NCBI GenBank assembly: GCA_026706985.1
Contig: JAPOXR010000026.1
Location: 1 to 64,000 of the forward strand
Direction: 5' to 3'
Source: Paracoccaceae bacterium
GTDB lineage: Bacteria > Pseudomonadota > Alphaproteobacteria > Rhodobacterales > Rhodobacteraceae
Length of the DNA stretch: 64,000 bases
The notes beneath the pieces were generated by a model that saw nothing but the letters and a program-made list of their open reading frames with translations, had not been told where the DNA came from and did no database searches. This document shows, one piece after another, positions 42,298 to 51,183 of this stretch; position 1 is the stretch's first letter, and every line of letters starts with the position of its first letter. The translations under genes and the position numbers were made by a program.

Positions 42298-43599
42298 ATG
42301 GACGGCACACAAACTCCACCGGCACTATTGCTGCACAATGCACGCCTGATCTGTCCCGAATCCGACACTGTGGGGATCGGTTCGCTGACCATTGAGGGGC
42401 CCCGCATTGCCGCCGTGGACGTGCGCCCTGCCCGCTCCCGGAAATTGCACGAATTCGACTGCGGCGGCCTGTATCTGGCACCCGGAATCGTCGATATCGG
42501 CGTAAAGATCGGAGAACCCGGCGAGCGGCACAAGGAGAGTTTCGGAAGTGCCGGCCGAGCCGCCGCAGCCGGTGGGGTGACCACGATGGTGACCCGGCCT
42601 GACACTTCGCCGCCAATCGATAATCCCGAGACCCTGCAATTCTTTATGCGCCGGGCGAGTGCGGATTCGATGGTCACAATCAAACCCATGGCATCCCTGA
42701 CCAGGGGCCGCGCCGGCTCTGAGGTCGCCGAAATCAGCCTGTTGCGGGATGTGGGTGCGATTGCGTTCTCGGACTGCGATTCACCGGTCCGGGATGTCAG
42801 CGTATTCGCGCGTTGCCTGTCCTATTGCAGTCAGAATGACGCGCTCGTCATCGGTCACCCGCAGGATGCAGACCTGTCGCGCGGCGCAGCCGCGACAACC
42901 GGTCGCTTCGCTGCCCTGAAGGGACTTCCGTCGGTATCGCCCTTGGCCGAGCGCATGGGTCTGGAGCGCGATCTCGCCGTGGTTGAGATGACCGGTGCCC
43001 GCTATCACGCCGACCAGATCACCACCGCGGCCGCGCTTCCACCATTGGCGAGAGCGATTGACCAGGGCCTTTCCGTCAGCGCCGGAACCTCGATCCATCA
43101 TCTGACGCTCAATGAGCATGACATCGCCGGCTACAGGACCTTTTTCAAAGTCAAACCGCCATTGCGATCGGAATCTGACCGCCAGGCTATCATCGAAGCC
43201 GTCGCTGATGGCCGTATCGGCACCATTTCCTCTATGCATACTCCCCAGGATGAAGAGTCGAAAAGGCTGCCATTCGAAGCCGCTGCGAGCGGTGCGGTCG
43301 CCGTGGAAACGCTGCTTCCGGCAGCTTTGCGGCTATTCCATTCGGGTGACATCGGCCTTCCGGCCCTCTTCCGCGCCCTGTCGTTGAACCCGTCGAGATT
43401 GCTGGGCCTTGATACCGGGCGGCTGGCCCCGGGAGCTCCCGCCGATCTGGTGCTTTTCGACGCCGACATCCCGTTCACGCTGGATCGTTTTGAATTGAAT
43501 TCGAAATCGAAAAACACGCCTTTTGATGGCCAGCTTCTACAGGGGAAGGTCATCCGCACTTATCACCAGGGACAGCTCATCTACAGAAAGCCGGTATGA
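42298..43599 (+). CDS. pyrC: Dihydroorotase-like protein, probably non-catalytic
   Basis: A 433-residue amidohydrolase-fold protein homologous to dihydroorotase. Fold markers remain (AAAAGGVTTMVTRPDTSPPIDN, IHHLTLNEHDI, FFKVKPPLRSESDRQAI), but metal ligands do not: the HxH of the family is Gly68 and Lys70 (APGIVDIGVKIGEPG), and the late Asp-His of VSDHNP reads SSMHTP. It resembles the PyrC-prime type that is required structurally with PyrB, with the active dihydroorotase encoded elsewhere. It starts one base after pyrB and overlaps plsY by ATGA. Confidence 0.9.
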   Translation: MDGTQTPPALLLHNARLICPESDTVGIGSLTIEGPRIAAVDVRPARSRKLHEFDCGGLYLAPGIVDIGVKIGEPGERHKESFGSAGRAAAAGGVTTMVTRPDTSPPIDNPETLQFFMRRASADSMVTIKPMASLTRGRAGSEVAEISLLRDVGAIAFSDCDSPVRDVSVFARCLSYCSQNDALVIGHPQDADLSRGAAATTGRFAALKGLPSVSPLAERMGLERDLAVVEMTGARYHADQITTAAALPPLARAIDQGLSVSAGTSIHHLTLNEHDIAGYRTFFKVKPPLRSESDRQAIIEAVADGRIGTISSMHTPQDEESKRLPFEAAASGAVAVETLLPAALRLFHSGDIGLPALFRALSLNPSRLLGLDTGRLAPGAPADLVLFDADIPFTLDRFELNSKSKNTPFDGQLLQGKVIRTYHQGQLIYRKPV

Positions 43600-44210
43600 A
43601 TTATATTGAACTGATTGCAGCGGTGGCCGCATCCTATCTTCTGGGTTCAATTCCCTTCGGTCTGGTGATGACAAGAGCCATGGGACTGGTTGATCCGAGA
43701 CGGATCGGTTCCGGAAATATCGGTGCGAGCAATGTTCTGCGGACCGGCAGTAAGACCGCCGCCGCCGGCACGGTTCTGCTCGACGGTGGCAAGGGGTTGG
43801 TGGCTGTGCTGATCTGCGGCGCAGTGCTGGGGGCGGATGCGGCCCGATTTGCCGCCATCGCCGCCTTCCTGGGTCACCTGTTCCCGATATGGCTGCGTTT
43901 CCGCGGCGGCAAGGGTGTGGCGACATATCTTGGGGTCATACTGGCATTGAGTTTCCCCGCCGCTGCATTGACCTGTCTCGTCTGGCTCACCGCAGCCGCC
44001 CTGTCGAGGATTTCATCCGTCGCGGCACTGGTATCCGCGGCCCTCGCACCCCTGTTCATATATCTGCTCTCCGATCTACGGACCGTGGCCGCAGTTGCCC
44101 TCATGTCGGCGCTCATTTTTGCCCGCCACCAGAAGAATATCCGCAGGTTACTGTCCGGAACCGAACCACGGATCAACTTATCACTTAAACGCATGAAAGA
44201 GAGCGATTGA
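43596..44210 (+). CDS. plsY: Acyl-phosphate:glycerol-3-phosphate acyltransferase
   Basis: PlsY (204 aa) is an integral membrane enzyme that transfers acyl groups from acyl-phosphate to glycerol-3-phosphate, the first step of phospholipid synthesis. The three conserved loops are visible: SYLLGSIPFGLV, RRIGSGNIGASNVLR and LLDGGKGLV plus GHLFPIWLRFRGGKGVAT. It has about five to seven helices. In many alphaproteobacteria dprA follows plsY; here a non-coding stretch and then convergent gshA follow. Confidence 0.95.
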   Translation: MNYIELIAAVAASYLLGSIPFGLVMTRAMGLVDPRRIGSGNIGASNVLRTGSKTAAAGTVLLDGGKGLVAVLICGAVLGADAARFAAIAAFLGHLFPIWLRFRGGKGVATYLGVILALSFPAAALTCLVWLTAAALSRISSVAALVSAALAPLFIYLLSDLRTVAAVALMSALIFARHQKNIRRLLSGTEPRINLSLKRMKESD

Positions 44211-44602
44211 TCCGGGCACGCTGACTTGCGGGGAACGGCAACGCAAATCATGTTCTTCACTGTACAGTTTGCGTAGCCTTTCAATCCGGACCGCGGCATG
44301 GCGTCTTTCACTGTGCCGGGGTTGCCGGCGATACGATCACATTTTTCCGGACTGCCTGCTCCAGCGGGATTTGCTGCGAAACCGGGCAACGGATCGGAAC
44401 CTTCAGGCCGCCTTCCATGAGCACTACCGCGGGGGCGGCTGGTGGACTCTCCCGCTGATTTCCCGGAGTGACACCTATGATTCAGCCGCCGCCAATGCGG
44501 CAAATTCCATGGCGGATCGGCGGTGCACTGCTGATGATTTTTCCGGTTTCCGGCTTTACCCACCCCGGATGATGCGGCCGGAATTCCAGCGTCGTCCCTG
44601 CC
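44211..44602. other. 392-base gap between convergent plsY and gshA
   Basis: No gene is supported on either strand. An inverted repeat ACGCAAA (44241-44247) / TTTGCGT (44268-44274) contains the perfect palindrome ACTGTACAGT (44259-44268) on its 3' side; it could be a weak terminator for plsY. I looked for a dprA remnant, because dprA often follows plsY, and found none that I could align with confidence. Confidence 0.4.
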
Positions 44603-45973
44603 TCAATAGCTGCACTCACGTAGGATCCGGCGAAGGTCACCATCCCACTCGGCGTCGACCCGGTGCATCAGCTCCTCTGCCGGTGTCAATCCGGTCTCGA
44701 TAGAATCGTGGAGCGAATTCAGGAAATGGGTTTCATCCGGAACCATGCCGCCGACACCCTGAGCCGCCCTCGCCTTTAACCCCTCGGTTGCCAATGCAAG
44801 CGCAGACTCAGCGGATTTCCCGATATGGATACCGTTGAATTCACCCTCAAAGCCCCTCTGACCGGCCACCACCCGCAATCCTTCGCGGGTTTCACTGTCC
44901 CAGTTTTTGACCATATCCCATGCGGCATCCAGTGCCGGCTGATGGTAGAAAATTCCTGTCCAGAAAGCGGGCAGCGCGCATAAACTCCGCCACGGCCCGG
45001 CATCCGCCCCTCTCAGTTCGATAAACCGTTTCACCCGCGCTTCCGGAAAGATTGTCGTGAGATGGTCGGCCCAGTCTGACATTAAGGGTTTTTCGCCGGG
45101 GAGCGCCGGAAGACGGCCCTGCATGAAATCACGGAATGATTGGCCGAGCGCATCATGATAAACCCCGTCCCGGTAGACAAAATACATCGGCACATCCAGG
45201 GCGTAATCGGTCCAGGCCTGGAAACCGAAACCCTCATCGAACACGAATGGAAGCATACCGGTCCGGTCAGCGTCGAGATCGCGCCAGAACCGGCTTCGCG
45301 TGCTCAATAATCCGGTCCTTCTGCCTTCGAAATACGGTGAATTGGCAAAAAGGGCTGTCGCCAACGGCTGCAATGCCAGCCCGACCCGAAGTTTCCGTAC
45401 CATGTCCGCTTCAGATGAATAATCGAGATTGACCTGCACGGTGCAGGTTCGGTACATCATCGCGACACCGAAAATCCCGACCTGCCTCATATAGTCGGTC
45501 ATCAGCCGGTAGCGACCTTTCGGCATCACAGGCATTTCATCATGATGCCAGTCCGGAGCCGCCCCGATGCCGACGAACCGGGCACCGATCCGATCCGCCA
45601 GACTCCGCACCTGACGCAGATGCTCATTAACTTCATCACAGGTCTCATGCAGCGTTTTCAACGGTGCGCCGGACAACTCCAGCTGACCTCCGGGCTCAAG
45701 CGAAATATTCGCGCCGTCTTTCTGCAGGCCGATGATATTTCCCGCTTCGCATATCTCACCCCAACCGAATTCGTCGCGCAGCCCCTGCAGCAGAACACGG
45801 ATGGAGCAATCACCTGAATATGGCAGCGGCTGACCGGTCGCTTCGATGAAACCGAATTTTTCGTGCTCGGTTCCGATTCGCCAGTCCGATGCGGGTTTGC
45901 TGCCCGCGGCGCAGTATTCCACAAGTTGATCATAGGATTCAACGGGTTCGCCGCCTGTCTGTGGAATCGACAT
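44603..45973 (-). CDS. gshA: Glutamate-cysteine ligase (plant/alphaproteobacterial type)
   Basis: GshA (456 aa) joins glutamate and cysteine in the first step of glutathione synthesis. The group 3 (plant-like) form is indicated by WRIGTEHEKFGFIE, DGANISLEPGGQLELSGAPL, PKGRYRLMTDYMRQVG, MMYRTCTVQVNLDYSSE and FIELRGADAGPWRSLCALPAFW. Length and motifs are complete. It lies downstream of rsmE on the same strand, an order widely kept in alphaproteobacteria. Confidence 0.96.
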   Translation of the reverse strand: MSIPQTGGEPVESYDQLVEYCAAGSKPASDWRIGTEHEKFGFIEATGQPLPYSGDCSIRVLLQGLRDEFGWGEICEAGNIIGLQKDGANISLEPGGQLELSGAPLKTLHETCDEVNEHLRQVRSLADRIGARFVGIGAAPDWHHDEMPVMPKGRYRLMTDYMRQVGIFGVAMMYRTCTVQVNLDYSSEADMVRKLRVGLALQPLATALFANSPYFEGRRTGLLSTRSRFWRDLDADRTGMLPFVFDEGFGFQAWTDYALDVPMYFVYRDGVYHDALGQSFRDFMQGRLPALPGEKPLMSDWADHLTTIFPEARVKRFIELRGADAGPWRSLCALPAFWTGIFYHQPALDAAWDMVKNWDSETREGLRVVAGQRGFEGEFNGIHIGKSAESALALATEGLKARAAQGVGGMVPDETHFLNSLHDSIETGLTPAEELMHRVDAEWDGDLRRILRECSY

Positions 45974-46053
45974 TCACTTCTGCTCCGTTGCTTCGGAAAG
46001 CCGATGCGCTATAGCTTTGCAATCGGTCATGCGGCAAGTGCGCCGCTTATGAT

Positions 46054-46761
46054 TTAGCCGCAACCCATATTCATCAGCGCCAAAGCCGCAGCCACCGCGG
46101 TTTCGGCGCGCAGTATCCGCTTTCCCAGTCCGACATGTGATATGAACGGCATCGCCGCCAGCCTGGTCCGCTCACCTTCGGTGAAGCCACCCTCCGGCCC
46201 GATCAGAACCGCCCTGCTTACGCCGCCACCTGATATCCGGGGTGCATCCGGCACAGCGCTGAATTCCTCGTCGCAGAAATACAGCCGCCGCCCCGCAGGC
46301 CAATCCACGAGCACCGATAGCAGAGGCAGGGTGTCGCGGATTTCCGGTACGCTCAATGCGCCGCATTGCTCGGCGGCCTCGGTCGCAATTGCACGCAAAC
46401 GGGTAAGATTCACACTATGGCGCTCACAACGTTCGGTCAGGATCGGAAGAATACGGGCAACGCCGAGTTCGGTTGCCTTCTCGACAGCGAATTCGGTCCG
46501 TGGTCTTTTCAGCGGGGTAAATAACAGCCAGACATCGGGTGGCTGCAACTGCGCCCGCCGCAGCTGCGTGCAGGTCAGTTCGGCTGATGGCTTGAGTTGG
46601 TCAATCCGGCAAGCCCATTCGCCATCCCTGCCATTGAAAAGAATAACATCGGAGCCGGTTTTGAGACGCATGACCCGGGTTAGATAATGCGTCTGAGCAG
46701 CGCTCAGTGTTATCCGTTGCGCGGTGGCAAGCCTGTGTTCTACAAAGAGTCGCGGTGTCAT
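46054..46761 (-). CDS. rsmE: 16S rRNA (uracil-1498-N3)-methyltransferase
   Basis: RsmE (235 aa) methylates U1498 in the ribosomal decoding region. N-terminal PUA-like domain with HYLTRVMRLKTGSDVILFNG; the C-terminal SPOUT domain has FTPLKRPRTEFAVEKATELGV, ILTERCERHSV and the knot VLIGPEGGFTEGERTRLA followed by VGLGKRILRAETAVAAALAL. It is divergent from ubiA with a 26-base gap, and 80 bases upstream of gshA. Confidence 0.96.
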   Translation of the reverse strand: MTPRLFVEHRLATAQRITLSAAQTHYLTRVMRLKTGSDVILFNGRDGEWACRIDQLKPSAELTCTQLRRAQLQPPDVWLLFTPLKRPRTEFAVEKATELGVARILPILTERCERHSVNLTRLRAIATEAAEQCGALSVPEIRDTLPLLSVLVDWPAGRRLYFCDEEFSAVPDAPRISGGGVSRAVLIGPEGGFTEGERTRLAAMPFISHVGLGKRILRAETAVAAALALMNMGCG

Positions 46762-46787
46762 GATGTTTCCTGGAACGGCCCAACTCT

Positions 46788-47753
46788 ATGGGTAAAACTG
46801 TGCACATTCCAGAACCGGAGCCAGTGGCTGACGCGGTGGCGGGCAGTTGGGTTGATGTCCGGGCGCCAGCCTGGGCAAAGCCCTATCTACGTCTGTCGCG
46901 CGCCGACCGACCGATAGGCGCATGGCTGCTCCTGCTTCCCTGCTGGTGGTCGCTTCCCCTTGCCATTGCCGCGCGTCCCGCTTCCTTCCGGGCAGAAGAC
47001 CTGTGGATTGCCCTCGGATGCGCAATCGGCGCGGTACTGATGCGCGGTGCCGGCTGCGGCTGGAACGACTTGTCAGACAGAAATATTGACGCAAAGGTCG
47101 AAAGAACCCGCTCAAGACCGCTGCCGTCGGGCCAGTTAACCGTGCCGCAGGCTCTCCTTTGGTCGGTCCTGCAGGCATTGCTTGCATTCGCCTTGTTGCT
47201 GACCTTCAACGGTTTCGCGATCTGGCTCGGTATCGCCGCGTTGCTGCCGGTCATCATTTATCCTTTCGCCAAACGCTTCACCTGGTGGCCGCAGCTTTTT
47301 CTCGGCATTGCCTTCAATTGGGGAGCGCTGTTGGCCTGGGCGGCACATTCGGGCGGTTTGGCGGCGGCACCGTTCCTCTTATATGCGTCGGGCATATGCT
47401 GGACCCTGTTCTACGATACGATCTACGGACATCAGGATCGCCGGGATGATTTGCCGATCGGCGTGCGATCCACATCCCGCCTGTTCGGAACAAACAGCAG
47501 ATTATGGCTCGGCGCATTTGCCGCTGCTTCCGTTTTTCTCATGTTCCTGGCTCTCATTGCCGCGGCACCTGCGGTGCCTTGGGCCTTTGTTGCCGGCAGC
47601 ATCGGGATCGCCGGCTTCGGCCTGCATTTGATTTGGCAGTTGCGGCGGTTGGATATTGACGATCCGGCGAATTGTCTGCACTTGTTCCGCGTGAACCGCA
47701 ATGCCGGCCTGTTACCGGCCATCGGTTTTGCGGCAGCAGCGCTGTTCAGTTAA
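46788..47753 (+). CDS. ubiA: 4-hydroxybenzoate polyprenyltransferase
   Basis: UbiA (321 aa) attaches the polyprenyl tail to 4-hydroxybenzoate in ubiquinone synthesis. It has about nine helices and the two Asp-rich motifs NDLSDRNID and YDTIYGHQDRRDD that bind Mg-pyrophosphate. The opening LRLSRADRPIGAWLLLLPCWW is typical. The N-terminal 30 residues before the first helix are longer than in some members; the ATG at 46788 has GGAACGG upstream. Ubiquinone use agrees with COQ9 elsewhere in the window. Confidence 0.95.
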   Translation: MGKTVHIPEPEPVADAVAGSWVDVRAPAWAKPYLRLSRADRPIGAWLLLLPCWWSLPLAIAARPASFRAEDLWIALGCAIGAVLMRGAGCGWNDLSDRNIDAKVERTRSRPLPSGQLTVPQALLWSVLQALLAFALLLTFNGFAIWLGIAALLPVIIYPFAKRFTWWPQLFLGIAFNWGALLAWAAHSGGLAAAPFLLYASGICWTLFYDTIYGHQDRRDDLPIGVRSTSRLFGTNSRLWLGAFAAASVFLMFLALIAAAPAVPWAFVAGSIGIAGFGLHLIWQLRRLDIDDPANCLHLFRVNRNAGLLPAIGFAAAALFS

Positions 47754-47799
47754 TTGAACTAATTTAATATGGTTTTTCAATAAGTAATACATCTTCCGT

Positions 47800-49596
47800 A
47801 TGCGCGTCCTCCTGTTTCCCATTGCCGCCTTCGCCGTCGCTGCACTGCTTTCCTCGGGTATCGGTTTCATGGCTTCCCGAGACATTGAAGGCGCGCGGCT
47901 GGCTGAAGCCGTGGAAATTCTGCGCGCCGGGGATTTCACCTGGGCAACCCCTCAAGCCGACGGGCTGCTGATCCGGATCTCCGGAATCGCACCGAGCAGG
48001 GCAGAACGCGCAGCCGCGCACGCGGCGCTTGCGCAGGCATTTGGCAGCGGAAGGGTCGCGGGTGCTGAAACTGGCCCCGATGCACTGAATTTGGATGGGA
48101 ATCTGCCCGAACTCCGTATTGCCAAGAATCAGCGGAAGGTCAGCCTTTTCGGCGTTTTGACCAGTGAACAGGAAAGCCGGTTTGTCACCGAGAGGGCGCA
48201 GGAACTGCATCCCGGTTCCGCCGTCATGGACTTGACGCAGACGGCGGAGTTGTCCCTCGACGAGAATTGGATCGATACCCTGAATTTCGCCCTGCAGGTC
48301 TCGGCTGCCGAGGAAGTCCAGAATGTCGCTGCCCGGACCGGCCTCGTTCAGGCGACGGTAATTGCCCGCTCGCCTGAGCATCTGCATGCGGCTCAGGCCC
48401 GATTGAGGGAAGGAAAGCCGGCTGCAGTCAATGTCGAATTCCGCAGCGCGCAACCGCGCCCCTTCGTGTCGCCTTATATTTTTTCCGCCGAACTCACCCC
48501 CGACACGGTTCAGTTGATTTCCTGTCTGGCGGAAAACCGGTCCGACGCCGGGCGGATCGTCGCCGCTGCCGGTTCATCCGGACATCTCGTCGAGGGTGAT
48601 TGCCGGATCGCTCTCGGAGCGCCGACATCGGAATGGGCATCGGCAATTGAAAAGGCAATCGGATTGCTGATCGCGACCGGTAGCGGGCGGCTCGTGGTCA
48701 GGGGCGGCGAAATTCAGATTTTTCCAAGTGGAATTGTCGATTCGGACAATCTTCCGGTTTCACGACTCCCCTCAGGCTACGTGTTGCGCGTGATTCAGCC
48801 GACGGCAAAAGAAACAACTGATTCGAATGCCGGTGATAACCATGTTTTCTCCCTGAGCCGAAGCGCCGACGGCGTGGTCACTTCAGAGGGTGCCCTGCCC
48901 GACGGAACGACACGCAGGATCGTGAATCTCACCGCCCTGCTGACACTGGAGGGAAGCCGGATACGCGATTATGCAACATTGGATACAGCAGGTAAGCACC
49001 CGGACACCGAATTGATTCTAAAGTCCATACAGGCGTTGGACATGCTGCATAGTGGCACCGTCAGCGTCACCCCGGATGCGGTATCGGCGCGCGGCGTTTC
49101 GGCCGATTATCATGCGGAGAGTGAGATCAGGAGCTTGTTTCCCGAGACAGATGTCCGGCTTCAGGTCGAGTTTGACAGATCCATCAATGAGGCCACACAA
49201 CTTACGCCGCCATTGAACTGTGTCCATCTTCTTAATGCCACCCAGTCAGATGCTAAACTCAGTTTCAACCCCGGTTCAACGATGTTCAACGCCACTTCGA
49301 TTCCGGTTTTGGAGAGCATTTCAGAAATCCTGAAAAAATGTCTGCATGCGCCGATTGAAATCGCAGGGCATACTGATTCGCAGGGAAGGGAGAGCATGAA
49401 TCTGGATCTCAGCAATCGGAGAGCCCGGGCTGTAATCGTCGAATTGCAGGATTTTGGCGTCAGTGCACGTAATCTTGTCGCACGGGGCTACGGAGAATCG
49501 CAGCCGATCGCCGATAATTCCACGGAAGACGGTCGGGAAAAAAACCGTCGAATCGAGTTCCGGCTACTGGAAGTCGAGGATTCTTTCCCGCAATAA
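47800..49596 (+). CDS. OmpA-family protein with long periplasmic region
   Basis: A 598-residue protein with an N-terminal hydrophobic segment (residues about 4-24, probably an uncleaved anchor or signal). The middle 430 residues contain repeated BON-like or similar alpha/beta units (for example GLLIRISGIAPSRAERAAAHAALAQ). The C-terminal OmpA domain binds peptidoglycan: HLLNATQSDAKLSFNPGSTMF, IEIAGHTDSQGRESMNLDLSNRRARAV and ARGYGESQPIADNSTEDGREKNRRIEF. It likely links an envelope complex to the cell wall. Position between ubiA and moaE resembles Rhodobacterales genomes. Exact role unknown. Confidence 0.85.
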   Translation: MRVLLFPIAAFAVAALLSSGIGFMASRDIEGARLAEAVEILRAGDFTWATPQADGLLIRISGIAPSRAERAAAHAALAQAFGSGRVAGAETGPDALNLDGNLPELRIAKNQRKVSLFGVLTSEQESRFVTERAQELHPGSAVMDLTQTAELSLDENWIDTLNFALQVSAAEEVQNVAARTGLVQATVIARSPEHLHAAQARLREGKPAAVNVEFRSAQPRPFVSPYIFSAELTPDTVQLISCLAENRSDAGRIVAAAGSSGHLVEGDCRIALGAPTSEWASAIEKAIGLLIATGSGRLVVRGGEIQIFPSGIVDSDNLPVSRLPSGYVLRVIQPTAKETTDSNAGDNHVFSLSRSADGVVTSEGALPDGTTRRIVNLTALLTLEGSRIRDYATLDTAGKHPDTELILKSIQALDMLHSGTVSVTPDAVSARGVSADYHAESEIRSLFPETDVRLQVEFDRSINEATQLTPPLNCVHLLNATQSDAKLSFNPGSTMFNATSIPVLESISEILKKCLHAPIEIAGHTDSQGRESMNLDLSNRRARAVIVELQDFGVSARNLVARGYGESQPIADNSTEDGREKNRRIEFRLLEVEDSFPQ

Positions 49597-49624
49597 GGGC
49601 GGATCAAAGACACAGGGCGTTTTG

Positions 49625-49768
49625 ATGGATGCAATGACACTGGCAATCTGGATCTCCGGTGGCGCTTTGCTCATGTTTGCGCTTGGCTGGATCGCTTGCT
49701 GGTTCTGGTTCGCGAATAAATCCACCGTCGCGCAGGCTGAGCCGGAAGAGGTGGAGTATTACGAGTAA
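49625..49768 (+). CDS. Small single-span membrane protein
   Basis: A 47-residue protein starting MDAMTLAIWISGGALLMFAL, with one strong helix (residues about 5-30, WIACWFWFA at its end) and an acidic tail QAEPEEVEYYE. An AGGG lies eight bases before the ATG. It follows the OmpA-family gene by 28 bases on the same strand and is convergent with moaE. I do not recognise a family; coding is supported by composition (helix plus acidic tail), ribosome site and position. Confidence 0.6.
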   Translation: MDAMTLAIWISGGALLMFALGWIACWFWFANKSTVAQAEPEEVEYYE

Positions 49769-49770
49769 CC

Positions 49771-50220
49771 CTATTCGCTCAGCCATCTTGCAAGTGCGGC
49801 CTCATCCTCGTTCCGGCACTCCACCCACTCAGCCCGGCCGGCATAATGTTCTTTTTTCCAGAAGGGCGCGCGCGATTTGAGGTAATCCATGAGATAAGCG
49901 GCGGCATCAAACGCCTCCGCCCTGTGCGCCGATTGGACCGCAACCATCATGATCGGCTCGCCTGGAAGCAATTCGCCGAACCGGTGGATGATCAGACACT
50001 CTGCGAGCGACCAACGTTCGACCGCCTCGTTCAACATCGACCGGACAGCCGAGTCCGTCATGCCCGGATAATGCTCAATAACGAGTTTATCGACCGGTTT
50101 GGATGCGCTTGAGCGAACAACGCCCACAAAGCAGGCCGTGGCACCGATACCGCTGCCGCTTCCCAACCGGTTCAACTCCGCACCGGCATCAAATGGCTCG
50201 GCTTGGATCCGGACCGGCAT
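49771..50220 (-). CDS. moaE: Molybdopterin synthase catalytic subunit
   Basis: MoaE (149 aa) uses the thiocarboxylate on MoaD to insert sulfur into precursor Z. Landmarks: ATACFVGVVRSS, LVIEHYPGM, IIHRFGELLPGE, VAVQSAHRAEAFDAA and DYLKSRAPFWKKEHY, the last holding the active-site Lys residues. It begins one base after moaD, last in the uvrC-pgsA-moaD-moaE run. Confidence 0.96.
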   Translation of the reverse strand: MPVRIQAEPFDAGAELNRLGSGSGIGATACFVGVVRSSASKPVDKLVIEHYPGMTDSAVRSMLNEAVERWSLAECLIIHRFGELLPGEPIMMVAVQSAHRAEAFDAAAYLMDYLKSRAPFWKKEHYAGRAEWVECRNEDEAALARWLSE

Positions 50221-50221
50221 A

Positions 50222-50470
50222 TCAGCCCCCGGTCATTGGCGGAAAGAATGCCACTTCGCTGGAATCGGAGATCCTGGTTTCGAATGTCGCAAGTTCCTGG
50301 TCAACTGCGACGCGGATAGCTGACAAATCGGCAAATGCGGCTTCGTAGCGAGGCTCACGCTGGCGGAGTTCAGCCACGAGTTCGGCAACAGTGGCAGCCG
50401 TACCCGTAACCCGCTCCCCGGGAATTCCGATACGTTCCCTCACCCAGGCAAAATACAGAATTTCGGTCAT
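50222..50470 (-). CDS. moaD: Molybdopterin synthase sulfur carrier subunit
   Basis: MoaD (82 aa), a ubiquitin-fold sulfur carrier. It starts MTEILYFAWVRERIG and ends VAFFPPMTGG; the terminal Gly-Gly is the site of adenylation and thiocarboxylation. Located directly upstream of moaE and seven bases after pgsA. Confidence 0.94.
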   Translation of the reverse strand: MTEILYFAWVRERIGIPGERVTGTAATVAELVAELRQREPRYEAAFADLSAIRVAVDQELATFETRISDSSEVAFFPPMTGG

Positions 50471-50477
50471 GGCCTCC

Positions 50478-51041
50478 TCACTGTCCGAGTTGCCGAATTG
50501 CTTTTTTCACATAATCCATGCCGGAATAAAATGTCAGCCCGGCTGCGAGCCAAAGCACCAGGATTCCGGCTGCGGCAAGCAGCTTGTATGAGTCGCTGAC
50601 CGCCCCGTTGCAAAAGAGCAGCGCGATGGCCAACATCTGGCAGGCCGATTTCCACTTTCCCGCCGAAGTCACCGACAGCGGCATGCCCTTACCGCTGAAT
50701 TGCTCGCGCAGACCGGCGATCAGTAATTCGCGCACGAAAATCACGCAGACAGGGATCAGGAGCCATTCGCTCCGGCTGAAATAGGCTAGCAACAGGGCCA
50801 GTGAAATCATCACAAGCGCCTTATCAGCAACAGAATCCAAAGCCGCGCCAAGCGGTGTCTCCAACCCGAAACGGCGCGCGATCTGGCCATCGGCAAAATC
50901 GGTGAGTGCCGCAAAAATGAATAGCAGCAATGCGGCCATATCCGCTGCCGGCCGGTCAAAGAGCAGAAACGCTGCCGGCAGGAGGAGAGCGGCGAAAAAA
51001 CGGCTCAGCGTCAAAAGGGTTGGAAGATTTGTGCCACGCAT
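50478..51041 (-). CDS. pgsA: CDP-diacylglycerol-glycerol-3-phosphate 3-phosphatidyltransferase
   Basis: PgsA (187 aa from the ATG at 51041) makes phosphatidylglycerol phosphate. The CDP-alcohol phosphatidyltransferase motif is complete: DFADGQIARRFGLETPLGAALDSVADK read as DFADGQIARR then GAALDSVADK. Four or more helices and FVRELLIAGLREQ follow. The start MRGTNLPTLLTLSR is standard; a longer frame to 51080 adds 13 unrelated residues. It lies about 140 bases downstream of uvrC, a conserved pairing in proteobacteria. Confidence 0.94.
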   Translation of the reverse strand: MRGTNLPTLLTLSRFFAALLLPAAFLLFDRPAADMAALLLFIFAALTDFADGQIARRFGLETPLGAALDSVADKALVMISLALLLAYFSRSEWLLIPVCVIFVRELLIAGLREQFSGKGMPLSVTSAGKWKSACQMLAIALLFCNGAVSDSYKLLAAAGILVLWLAAGLTFYSGMDYVKKAIRQLGQ

Positions 51042-51183
51042 CGCACCGCCACCGATAAGCAGCGCGGAGGATTCTGTCAAAGCCGGAAAACGGCGGGGCG
51101 GGTTGCGGCAATTCGGTATTGCCGACGACCCGGTTCAAGTCATGGACGAAATGTGCCTTTGGACGTGTCTTTTGAGACCTGCC

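Noticed and set aside
44380-44480. Minus-strand segment with AGGTGTCACTCC and CCGCCCCCGCGGTAGTG resembling a cobalamin riboswitch core
   Set aside because: The resemblance is partial, the GCCACTG and other conserved boxes are missing, and the only gene downstream on that strand would be read antisense to plsY.
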